Shown: piece by piece, positions 37,801-48,219 of the stretch
Numbering within the stretch: position 1 is the stretch's first letter
Layout of the letters: each line of letters opens with the position of its first letter
Source: Clavelina lepadiformis
Taxonomy: Eukaryota > Chordata > Ascidiacea > Aplousobranchia > Clavelinidae
Length of the DNA: 64,000 bases
Direction: 5' to 3'
Assembly: GCF_947623445.1 (NCBI RefSeq)
Contig: NC_135244.1
Location: 6,386,001 to 6,450,000 of the forward strand
Notes under the pieces: generated by a model
Told to the model about the DNA's origin: nothing
Databases searched by the model: none
What the model saw: the letters and a program-made list of their open reading frames with translations, nothing else
Program-made: the position numbers and the translations under genes

Positions 37801-39064
37801 CCTAAAACCAGGAACTCAAGCCAAACAAAAACATACTATTGGTTGGGTGTCTGATAGAAGTACTGAGTTGAACTGAACACTAAAACTGATAACTGAAGTT
37901 GGGCGTTTGGCAAACAAATATCTGAATGCATCTGCCCATCTAGCATTTTTGTCAGCTTATCAAATCACACAAAAATTGTAAGTTGAATGTCTGTTGAAAT
38001 CAGGCATGTGCAATCTTCTCCATTAGGGGTGATAGCTGAAATTTGGAATGCCCATATGAGCCGCATAATTTTTTATTATCAATAGTTGAAAGATTTGAAT
38101 CTGTTTAGATTATTAGTTTTACTCAGAATGTCACACACAACTTTAACTTTTCAGAGCTTGTTAAACAAAACAATTGCCTTTAAGTGGTTCAGAAGAGGAA
38201 TGGAATTCATGCAACACATGATAGTTTCATTAAAAATAGACTTGTTGATTTAATTTAAAAGTTTTTAAACGCCCTATCACATTTCCTGTGGTAATGTATG
38301 ACTAAAACTACTCCACTGAAACAAGGTCAAAAATTTTGTTTCCAAAGATGTGGCTAGGAGGAATGTTTGACAAAATTTAAGTTGATTTACCAATGATATT
38401 ATGGCACTGTAGGTTAGTTTATTAGATCAAAGAATTGCTTAAAACTGTTGGTTGTTTTGGTTGCAATTCTGGTTCTTGGTTATAAAAAGACAAATACTTC
38501 CACACATGAATATTTTTGAACTTTAGTACCATTTAAATGCGTCTGTTTTGCACGAAAACAATATTTTTGTAAAAAATGCATCATAAGTTATGTCAAAGAA
38601 TTTTCCATCTTTACCTGTAGTGTTTCATAAACCCTTGTGTAAGAATCACTCATTACCAAGAATGATTCACATTTACAGTGGTGCTTTTTGCCAATAAAAA
38701 ATAGTCGCCTATGTCAATTCCTTTAACGAAATAGATTTATCACGGAAACAGAATCATAGTTATTGGAATTAGACCATCACAAATTTTTAAAGGGTGATGT
38801 TGTCTCTCTGAGTTGGCACCTATGTAACTTGCCATTTAGCTCAAGCACAATTTTAAACTTGGGCTTGTTTATGTTTTGCAGTGTGAGAAAAATGGCATTT
38901 GCATCACTGTGGCAACTCGAACAAAGGCAGAAGTTCTATCTGAATGGCCAGCAAGTATTCGTATTGCGGTATCAGTGCAAATGTCAGAAAAAGATTTAAA
39001 AGAAGCGGCTAAAGTGATATGTCATGCTGTTAAAGAGGCTTTTGCTGAACAAAGGAAATCATAA
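31860..39064 (+). CDS. SPTLC1: Serine palmitoyltransferase subunit 1, tandem copy 1, 10 exons
   Basis: Exons: 31860-31913, 32246-32451, 33935-34101, 34231-34363, 34476-34605, 36071-36268, 36472-36664, 36953-37007, 37184-37298, 38882-39064; 477 aa (human SPTLC1 has 473). SPTLC1 is the non-catalytic partner that pairs with SPTLC2/3 in the endoplasmic reticulum membrane to condense serine and palmitoyl-CoA, the first step of sphingolipid synthesis. A membrane segment lies at about residues 22-39. The aminotransferase fold follows, with YGVGTCGPR (Cys133, matching human Cys133), YSYGFAT, FKHNDM and [10 protein letters not shown]. The PLP lysine is absent, as in the family. Intron 2 uses a GC donor (GG|GCAAGT). 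The core loop is unusual: [18 protein letters not shown] where copy 2 keeps [18 protein letters not shown]. Introns 2, 5 and 9 are over 1.4 kb. It is closest to copy 3. The frame is intact throughout, so it is probably functional or recently so. Confidence 0.93.
33180..33640. repeat. GACTTG-rich degenerate array in SPTLC1 copy 1 intron 2
   Basis: Two clusters (about 33180-33285 and 33505-33640) of GACTTG/ACTTGACT words on either side of AT-rich sequence. It is the opposite orientation of the CAAGTC array at 10850-11010. The two clusters with a spacer could be the two ends of one larger element, but I see no clear termini. Confidence 0.55.
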
Positions 39065-39657
39065 TGGCCTGAACTAGTGGAAAAATTATGCATATGCATT
39101 GTAATCGTTAAATTATGAAAAAAAAATTGAAAAATGCTCACAGGACTTCAGCCATTGTTTATGTGATATGCATAAAGAATAATATGCATTTCTTTTACCA
39201 CTATCCTAATGAATTTTCTTTAGTGATTATTTTTCACCAGTTTTCAAGTACGGTGTGTAAACATTTCACGTTGTTGATTCTCAATGCAAATTACTCTCCC
39301 TATAACTGATCATGTTTCTGATTTGCTTTTCTTCTTATTCCAATTATTCATCAGAGAGTACTTACTTACTTACATATACTTGTATGTATGTATGTAAAAC
39401 TAATAATATTTTTGCAATTTTTCCATGCATTGCATTTGGATACTGGAGCTCAAGGCTGCAGTTCTAGTTTAATTCTAAGGTTAAATTCTGAATACAGTCT
39501 TTTGTGTGAAAGGTGATAGAATTTTCATGCTCCCTAAGATGAAAATTACTTATTTTTCAAACACAGCAATTTTCATTTTTTAAATTTCCATAAATTAGAA
39601 TTCATCTATATCATGAGACACTTTTGGTGAACTCAAACATGTTTCCAATCTTTGCTC

Positions 39658-40828
39658 TGTAGTGGCCTGGGAGCCACTTTCAATACCAATATATCATTCG
39701 TGGGAAAGTATTCGCCAGTTATTTATTGAAGTATTGTTTAGTGATAAAACTGCAATTGTCGCTTAATATTTGGAAACTTTCTCTAAAATAACGTTATGTG
39801 AAAGCTCCGTTTAGTACGTTACCAGGTGATTTCATAACATCCGAGTTTTAACTGTAAATAATCCCCATTGCCCAACGCTTATTTTATCGTTTGCGATTTC
39901 TGACATATTTGTGTATATTGTGTTGAATATTTCCGCTCACATCGCTCCGCTTTATAAACTCGAACTGATACGCGAGTAACCGCGCAGACAGAGATACAGA
40001 ATCGTACGCACGTATTACGTTAGTCGTGTTAATTGTAATTCGTTAGACATGTTTTAAATGGTGAATGCTAAGTTTGTGATTGTGTCATATTCGGAACCTG
40101 TACAGTTCCTACAATAAAGGACCGTTTCTGATAAACTGTATCTGTAATAACGTAAGAGCTTTCGGCTAGTAAAACGTTAGGTTAGAGAATTCTAACCGCA
40201 CGCAACCACGGAGTCAGATCATTAATTCGGCAGGTAAATTAAGTCCGAATATCATAAGTTAAGACTGATAAACAGTGCAGCAACCCCTGCATTTTGGTGA
40301 CCCCGACGAGTTTTACTACAACTGATGAAACTGCGATCAACGGCTCTTACGTCGCAGACACATTCGCGCACGCCGCAAAACAAACGTTACTGCTTGCACT
40401 GTCGCAGATTACGAATCCATTTCTCTCAGCCCTTATATTCCTCCTGCAATTACTTGCCATGATGTGGGCCCTCTTCCATACCATCGGGTTTATCCGATCA
40501 TCTCCGCAACATTTACAGTATGCCAGATCTCTTGTATCCCGTATTCGCGCTGGGCGTCAGCAACAACAAGCACGAGATGCACGTCCACAACAAACTCAAC
40601 CGTCGCCTTTGCTTCGACGTTCTTGTGACCAACCGTCTTCTTCTGGATCTTCTGATGACGCGCCGCCCGCTGCGTCGTCCCGTGATGAGTTCGCGGACAC
40701 ACACACACTTTGAGTTTCATTTTTTGTATCAACGTGTTTTCGACACGGAGTCAGATCATTAATTCGGCAGGTAAATTAAGTCCGAATATCATAAGTTAAG
40801 ACTGATAAACAGTGCAGCAACCCCTGCA
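39658..40828 (+). mobile_element. Ty3/gypsy-like LTR retrotransposon, internally deleted
   Basis: The 5' LTR (39658-40291, 634 bp) starts TGTAGTGG, ends CCCTGCA and carries AATAAA at 40113-40118. Three bases later a primer binding site TGGTGACCCCGACG (40295-40308) matches the 3' end of tRNA-Trp, as used by the CsRn1 group of gypsy elements. The last 85 bases of the LTR (40207-40291) recur at 40744-40828, a truncated 3' LTR. Four-base flanks gctc (39654-39657 and 40829-40832) look like the target duplication. A deletion joined early internal sequence to the 3' LTR end, removing pol and the polypurine tract. Clade assignment rests on the primer site only. Confidence 0.8.
40292..40743 (+). pseudogene. 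Leftover internal region of the LTR element
   Basis: Between the two LTR parts an open frame (40294-40713, no early ATG) encodes a hydrophobic stretch (residues about 40-70), then an Arg/Gln-rich and Ser/Pro-rich tail. Position just after the primer site suggests the start of gag or a leader, but I recognise no gag motif, zinc knuckle, protease or reverse transcriptase. The element cannot move by itself. Confidence 0.5.
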
Positions 40829-42807
40829 GCTCTGCATTTTTAAAAATATGAGTTACCTCTGTTAGATTTTCGAATAAAGACTAAAATACAAACATATATT
40901 TTGTTTGTTTAATTACTGCCGCTTCTCACCAGGATGAATAACTAATCAATAAAATAAATACACGATTGTAATTGAAGCGTTTCCTTGAACATAAGCTGAA
41001 CTTTTTCACAGTCAAAAATATATGACCCAAGGTTAAAAAAATAACAATCTATGTGTGTTAATAATATATCTATATTGAATGCATTAACATACATACCCAA
41101 ATTCCTGAAGCAGCAAACATTAGATGCCGTTATTGCTAGAAATGATGATTTTCTGTTTCTAGCTAACATAGCTTACTTAAATTAAACATTTTTAGGTTGT
41201 CAGCTTTAGATGTAAAATGCACTGTCATTCAATGCTGAAACATACTTGCTTAGAAGAACTTTACTCTGTCAGTTTTAACCTTTGTGTGAAAATATTTCGT
41301 GTTTTTAGTAATAATGAGTGCAAAATTTTGACTGGTCGATATTCGTTTTGGAAAAATTAAGTTATTACATTGAAAGAACGCTAATATTTAGTATGGGCTA
41401 CGCTTTCGTTTTGTGGTTATTAATTCAAAGCCGCAGCCAGGATGAAAATGCAAGTAGACTATGTCAAGTGCGTTCCCGGTCAAGTAAGTTATGAATTGTA
41501 GTTTTGCGCTAAAAGTGTTTTGTGCCAGAATTCTATAAAATTTACGGATACATGTAGCTACGGTTTGTAGTAGGCTAATTGGTGTGGTTAAAGCACTACG
41601 ACAAAATTTCGCTCCAAGAACTGCAGGCTCTTGTCGATTTTGTATAAAACTGAAGCTTAGGACATGGCCACCATCATAAAGGCAAATTAATTGAAATTAT
41701 GTAATAAGCTACAATCAACGTGAAACCTATACAAGATTCAGATGAGAAAAAATACAAGACCTACAAATTTTATGCTTTGCATCACATCCCATCTTTCAAT
41801 GCCTGCATAAATTTCTTTCCTTAACAATTTACTTTAATTTTTAGAGGATTTATTCTTTCTCCTACGTTGATCTATTACAACCAACTTGATTTTGGACTTA
41901 CCCTTCACTTTAAATATTTTTTAAACTTTATTTTCCTTTAATAGTGTGTAGTCTACCCTATTTTAAGCACTTCTGAAAACTTTTTGATGAAAAATTTGAG
42001 TAGTTTGCCATTCCATTCAGCAACATTTTTGTCGTAAGCTATTTTACGTGGTAGCCTATCTTTGTTTTTATAACAGTTAAGTTACCGGTACCCACAGATG
42101 CAAAAATTTGTAAAAGTGCTAAAGTGCTGGCTTTCAGTTTTCTTTGTAAAGTAAAACTGTCATCATATGGGCTTTGGAAAGTTTGGAAAGCGTTAGCTAC
42201 TGCTTTAACTTGTATGACTTTACATTTTTGTGAAATCATTAAAAAAATAATGCTATCTTAATTCTGAAAAAATATTTTTACACCAAGTTATCGGTACAGT
42301 ATTAACGTTAACCGTATTAGTTCCTAACCTTTATATAAAATATTAACTTGGACAAATAAATTCAGTTCTCATGGAGAAACGCATCAATTTTCGATTTTCT
42401 GTACTATTGTTTTAGCCTTATAGATTAAAAAAATGCTTTGTGATCACTATCTGTAAATTGCCTAGTGAGAAAAGAGAGCGAGAGAGAATGACAGCCCCGT
42501 TCTGTCTCCGAAAAATTATTTTCATCCGAATTCTCTGAAGGGGCGTGCTCATTGCTCATCTCAGCGAACTTTGCCATGCAGATCGGTCTGTACAAATAAA
42601 AGCCAGTCAAAACTTTATTCGCAGACAATGGAACTAAAAATGACTATAGCCCACGTCAGCTAAATATTGAATTAATGATGTGAGTATTCTTATCTGACCC
42701 ATTGCAAGAAACACAAGCGTATACACACTATATAGTAACGTAAGGTAATCATCAAAAACGGTAAATGAACCGAGAAAAACGAAAAGTTTGTAACGTATCC
42801 GACGAGG

Positions 42808-42962
42808 TCTGTGATACGTGAGAAGCCGCGGTAATAATCTTTGATAATCTGACCTTTGAAGGGGCGTGTTTATCCTGGTGACACAGGCGGCAAAATATCG
42901 AACTGGCGCAATACAGCAATGTAACTTAAATCCAAAAGTACTTTATTTGGTACGCAAGACTG
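42808..42962. repeat. Repeat family member, segment B copy 1
   Basis: Begins at GATACGTGAGAAGCCGC and continues through ACAGGCGGCAAAATA to TTTATTTGGTACGCAAG. The same ordered words occur at about 45336-45485. In this copy segment B lies about 1 kb before segment A; in the second copy it directly follows A. Confidence 0.6.
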
Positions 42963-43127
42963 TGCTAAAATCAGTGTTAATGTAAAAGTTTCCAGCCCTA
43001 TGTTAAGAAAGCATTCGATACGAGTTAGCTCTATCTGAAAACCGTTTCAAAAGCTGCATAATTACGAACAATGTCACCTTGCTAGTTGTTACCAGCAATC
43101 ATTACCTTAATTTTTTTTGAACACATT

Positions 43128-43984
43128 TTAAGCTTTATCGGCTTTGTTACTTTTTCCCCGTTTATTGGTGCGTGTTAGTAACAACTGGTTTGATTTTTCG
43201 TCTCCACCGCACTTTTGACGAAAAATAAATGATTGATTGATTGATGCTTGGTGGTGGTGGCACTGGCTCGTCTTCAACCTGAGTTTGCATTGACATCGTG
43301 TGGACTGTGCGACTGGCAAGAATCTGTGTTGACATAGTCGTCGTTTATGGTGCAGGTTTGCGTCGTTGTTCATATTGCTTGTGATTGAAGTAATTCTCCA
43401 TTCGGGGAGGTTTTGCCTCGAGCTCACGATAACGAAATCGCGAGTGCGGATGTCTGCGGTTTGGCTTGCAGCACTTGCAGGACTTTCTGCAATTCATAGC
43501 TAATTTGCCAAACGTTCGATGGAAGTAATATACTTTCGACTTATGCTGATGCTTGTAGTTGGTAGCAGTGTTGTTATATAAAATTGTGTTAATCTCAATT
43601 GTTCTTTCATTTCTCTGGCCCCTTGGCTGCAGGGAGGAATCAGGCAAGTCGATAGTAGACGGTTGACAACGACGTTGGTTGTACTTTCTGCAGCATCCCT
43701 GATTGGCACGATGTTTCAAGCAAATACAACGTTGGGTTAAAATGTTAACATGTAGCCTACCTGCAGTTTTGAGACTTGTTCCTGCAGAACTGAATTGAAG
43801 AACTGGTGCGAAAGAGACTCAGAATTGAGATGAGCGTTGTTGCGCTTGTCATGTCGATACAATCAAAAATGGGGATTAAACAATTCACAGTGAGTTGATT
43901 GGGTTTGTGGATGTCACAAACAACGTATTTGGGAAGGTTTGTAGCATTCGCCGCCCCGTCCGCTAGATAGCGGCAGGACACCAC
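43128..43984 (-). other. Unassigned open frames inside the permuted repeat
   Basis: Overlapping minus-strand frames of 75-124 codons (43128-43427, 43345-43719, 43757-43984) lie between repeat segments B and A. One contains a Cys-rich basic patch (CRKSCKCCKP). A possible GTAGGC donor follows the 43757-43984 frame. I recognise no family. They may be remnants of a mobile element's own gene, since the flanking segments are repeated elsewhere, or chance frames. Confidence 0.25.
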
Positions 43985-44231
43985 GTTTATTTGCCCAAGA
44001 AATTATTGTGTTTTTTCTCTTTATATACCCTATTCGCATTTCGAATCAGTCGTCTTTTACACAAGGAGACATGCAGACGCTGTTTTGAGACGTCTATCCG
44101 GGTCAAGTTATGCCTGTACTTCGAGACATGTTATTTGTCAATAAAATAATATCAAGTTAACCGCAATTGTGGATCAGGAACAGCTCAATCATATACATAT
44201 ATAGCGTAATGCCATACGTTACGCTATATAT
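43938..44231. repeat. Repeat family member, segment A copy 1
   Basis: Starts GTAGCATTCGCCGCCCCGTC and shares long blocks with 45042-45336, including AGGACACCACGTTTA, TTATTGTGTTTTTTCTCTTT, CGGGTCAAGTTATGCCTGTA and GTGGATCAGGA. It ends in a perfect 13-bp inverted repeat (44197-44209 and 44219-44231) around a 9-base loop. TG-type start and length are reminiscent of an LTR, but no CA end or primer site is evident. Confidence 0.7.
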
Positions 44232-45041
44232 TTTGATAACTCCGGATAACTCGTCAAGAATGGAGTCAGCTTAGCAAAGAAACCAATTAATTTTTGCAGT
44301 GTACTCGAATGATAGCCTGCACGATCGTGTACAGAAAGATGTGCGAAGGAATGTGCAGCTTTTGACGTGTTGTAAGTTACTACTGTTACCGCCTTTTTAA
44401 GCAAGTATGGGAATATTCTTCTCTGCCGCGACAAGAGGCATTTTTTCAACGACAATCAACGTCGTTCTGACCAGAGGTCGCACCGAATGGACGAGACACC
44501 GTTTTGTCTGTTCAGCAAATTTTCGGGCATAGCTCAATCTCTGCAAGCATTGCTTCCCGGCGAATTAACAAACAGACGTCGATGTCCAGCTCACACGGAA
44601 AGAACCTTCTGAAAAGCATTACGGTATTGTAGTTGTACGTACACTAAGTTAGTTGTAGTTTTGATGGTCCGAATTTGTTATCAACTTTTTGTCTTGTCTG
44701 CATAGTATCCTATAATATGAAATTTGTTCACACCTTATTGTTTAAAATTTTGCCCTATATCATATCATACACTTTAGCCTACTTTTCTTTCTACATGTCT
44801 AAAATCGCCGACGTAAGATCGATAACTTTCTCTTTACTGTTTCTTGCCTCCCGCTGTGCTTTCATTGTCTGTGGCCATTTACTCCTTTGCGCTGTGTGTG
44901 GAGTGTGCTGGCCAAACCGTCGCCGATAACCTGCTTTACTTTATCGTGTAAATTTTCCCTGTCAGTTTCTGTAGTTTTATTAATTATCTAGTGATAAATT
45001 GCCTAACCCCGTTACACTATTTCGAAGGAAGGAAAGTGTTA

Positions 45042-45485
45042 TGTAGCGTTCTCCACCCTGTCCGTTAGATAGCGGGAGGACACCACGTTTAGTTGCCCAA
45101 GAATTATTGTGTTTTTTCTCTTTAGATCCTGTTCGCATTTCGATTCAGTCGTCTTTCAGATAAGGAATCATACGGACGCTCTTTTGTCTTTTGACACGTC
45201 ACTCCGGGTCAAGTTATGCCTGTACTTTGGCATATGTTATTTGCCAAAAAAATAATATCTACTTAGCCGCATTCGTGGATCAGGATCAACTCAACAGCAC
45301 ATGTATATAGCGTAATGTTTTTGTTGCGCTATAGGTTTGATACGTGAGAAGCCGCCGCGATATATCTTCTATAACTCCGATAATATGACTCCTGAAGGAT
45401 CTTGCTCATCCCAGTTTCACAGGCGACAAAATACTGAACCGGCGCAATGCAGGAATGTAACTGACTTTATTTGGTATTCAAGGCT
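45042..45485. repeat. Repeat family, segments A and B joined (copy 2)
   Basis: 45042-45336 matches segment A at 43938-44231; 45336-45485 matches segment B at 42808-42962. Similarity by eye is roughly 75-85 percent. Joined here, separated and reversed in order in the other copy, which suggests either two insertions of one element in different states or a circularly permuted pair. Confidence 0.65.
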
Positions 45486-45656
45486 GTGTGTGTGTTCTGT
45501 ATCAACTCGGGTTTTTCAAAGAATCCGCGAGCACAAAAAACGTGCAAACCCCAAATATGACTCTGATTACAGTACAGTAATTACAAAACACCGGTGGCAC
45601 CACTTGTTTATAGTCGGTGGGTTGAATTGACCGATCACCGTTTAAATTAGTATTGT

Positions 45657-45723
45657 AACTTCCGCACTTCCTCACTTCCGTAGATTAGTGCTCTAACTTC
45701 CGCACTTCCGTAGATTAGTGTTG
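45657..45723. repeat. Short tandem duplication
   Basis: The unit TTCCGCACTTCC...TTCCGTAGATTAGTG is repeated twice in direct order with slight variation. Probably a replication-slippage product. Confidence 0.6.
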
Positions 45724-46138
45724 ACCCTATTTCACTGGCGTTGTTTACGAAAGTTGAAAAATAGCCTAGCCTGAACCAAGTGTTTACTATCTTACCAGGC
45801 AAAGATGTCGGAAGCTAGATTTAGGCCTAACAGATTTATTTCAGCATTAGGACTCGGATGTATTAAGATTCAGTTTTTACCGTACTTTTACATACGATGT
45901 TTATATTTTGCGGAATGAAACGGATAGCCTAAGCTAGACCTATAGGACCAATAATTTAGAATTCAGTGGTAAACGAAATAGTGAGGAGTTGGATCTGAAG
46001 GGATTAGAATAGTTATAAGATTATTTAGGGGTTAGAAAAAATAGTATGTTTAACTTCTTCAAATAGAAAATTGGCTAGAAATAGAAAATATTTCAGTTCG
46101 CAAACTATACCGTCTGTAGGCGAGTCTCACTTATAGCT

Positions 46139-46238
46139 TAGTGCAGAAGTGCACAGCCAAAATACGTCACAATTAGAGTAGCTGGGGTCTAGCCTAATAT
46201 AAAAATGCATCATGTGGTTGTGCAGTTCTGTGCTAGAT
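46139..46238. mobile_element. Palindromic MITE, copy 3 (degenerate)
   Basis: Arms AGTGCAGAAGTGCACAG on the left and GTGGTTGTGCAGTTCTGTGC on the right, with an internal GGGGTCTAG as in copies 1 and 4. The ends are approximate because the outer few bases no longer pair well. Confidence 0.6.
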
Positions 46239-47017
46239 CGCCGTAGGCTATATAGTCAGTAGTCACCGAAATACTTACAGATTACCAGTGTGCGTACGCC
46301 ATATTCGGTGTATAAACTATTTTTTACAAATACTGTAGTTGAAGGGAATATAGAGGCATGATTTCGTAATGAAGTTAATATTCTTTTATTTGATCCGTAC
46401 TGTCTATCTTTTAGTGCACTTGGGCGCCTCAATATTGTGCCCTCTCTTGGCCACAGAAACGGGATTCCGGTCCCTTGGATGGATTTTTTGTGCGACTTTC
46501 TTTAAACATCCTTTTGTTGTGCACTTAAGATGGTCATTGTCATTTTAATCTAACCATGTTACTTCATATATTTATTTCAGCTATTAATATACGTGTTTTA
46601 ATGTTAGGAAACATGTCCTATACATCTTCCAACAGTGTAATTGTTTGTTTGTTTGTTTGTGTTATTTTGGCCTTAAATTTGTTAAACTTAAGAATTATTT
46701 TGTGGGTTTGGTGGCCATGCTAACCTACCATCTTATAGCACAATTGTATTATTTCTATCTTGCATGTTTTAAGCCTTTGGGCTTTGCCACTTTTTCCTGC
46801 TCCTTAACTGTTTGTGAGCATGTGTTTTATTGTGCTATAACTACAACGGTTAGCATCCTAACTTTGACTCCGCACAGCTAATGGCAAAAAATAAAAAATA
46901 CAAACAATACAATACTTGCGCTAGTCCAAATCAATGAGAAAGCTGTTTGTCCTTGCCGCCTTCTCAAATCAGCATTAGGTCTAATATGAATTTAGGCTGA
47001 TTCAAGCTGGTTCCACC

Positions 47018-47119
47018 GGGTCTAGTATACAATTGCACAACCACAGGATGTCTTTGTATACTAGACCCCAGCTGCTCAAATTGTGACATCATCTGGTTGG
47101 GCACTTGTATACTACACCC
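47018..47119. mobile_element. Palindromic MITE, copy 4
   Basis: Left arm GGGTCTAGTATACAATTGCA, right arm complementary to it and ending TTGTATACTACACCC. Inside are GATGTC/GACATC arms and a central GTATACTAGACCCC. Same size class (about 102 bp) as copy 1. No clear target duplication seen. Confidence 0.68.
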
Positions 47120-48219
47120 GTTTCAGCTTATGATGTATCGTTACTGACATAGAAATTAGTGACAGTGCTGGTACATTAGCCTCACTGCCTGTGTAGCATA
47201 CAAAGAATTTCTTGTAGCCTGAGGTGAAGCCTAAATTTTCAACTTATTCTTGTTCAGCCAAGTTAATTGCAAGTTCAAAGCACTTAGCCTAGTCTTTTAA
47301 TGTCATTTGAAATTTTAAAAAATCAAAAGTTTGCTTAATCATCAAAACTTAGCTAGTATTCTTTCATAAAATGCCGCATAATGAACTTACAACAAAATTC
47401 TAGGTTTCATAAACAAATACAGAAATAGTCGCCAAGTTTTGTAGCTGTTGTATGCATTACATGTAACCTATGCACTGTACCTCCCATGGTCCTGACTGGA
47501 AAGCGTGGTAATTTTCAACAAGAAATTGTGTGTGCAGCAAAAACAAAAATTTTGGCTTGAAGTTCAAGCTTGAATTCTGTATATTTATTATATTGTAAAT
47601 TGGCATTGAAACAACCAGTTTTTTTGTTTATTGTAAATTGGCGTGCATGTTGATAAATCTCATGCGTATAGGTGCCACACTTTCCACTATGGCTCATGGC
47701 ACCATGATACGAAAAAGCTGGGAATTGTTGACTTAACTACTGTAAAACTAAGAATACTACTACTGTAGTACATATGAACTTTCATCTGTGACATTCCTAT
47801 GCTGAATATATACATACCTGTTACTAATCACCTACGTATTATGAAGACGTATTCTATGCAAAGTGCATTATGCTAGCCTACCAATACCTAATTCAAACAG
47901 CCCAAGCCCCAATCATCAAGTATATTGTTTTTGCATTGTAACGTCATCAAGGCCGCCACCTCCATCATAAATGAGCCAAAATTATTATACATTTTGGCAA
48001 TAACTGCTTGACCTTAAATTTTATTAAAATCCTTTGTCCAACATACTGACTGGACTATTGGCAGCTATGCTTTGATTTAAGGCCAACAATATTTATGTAC
48101 ACTAATTACTGTAATGTAAATATTTCATGAATCTACTCAAGATTAGGTTGTTGGTTTGGTTATTTGTATTTGTTGGCGCAACTTGTTTGGTTAAACAGGA
48201 CCAATAGTTTCCTAATCAA

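Larger units (their letters stand above)
39065..48219. other. Repeat-filled interval between SPTLC1 copies 1 and 2
   Basis: About 9 kb with no convincing host gene. It contains a short TTAC/GTAT microsatellite (about 39360-39400), an LTR element (39658-40828), a permuted repeat family (42808-45485), a small tandem duplication (45657-45723) and two palindromic MITEs (46139-46238, 47018-47119). The piece at about 41395-41580 resembles 59225-59420. By contrast copies 2 and 3 are only 1.65 kb apart, so insertions probably pushed copies 1 and 2 apart. Confidence 0.6.

Noticed and set aside
40490..40732. Minus-strand open frames overlapping the LTR element interior
   Set aside because: They mirror the plus-strand frame in a GC-richer stretch and have Arg/Ser-rich low-complexity products.
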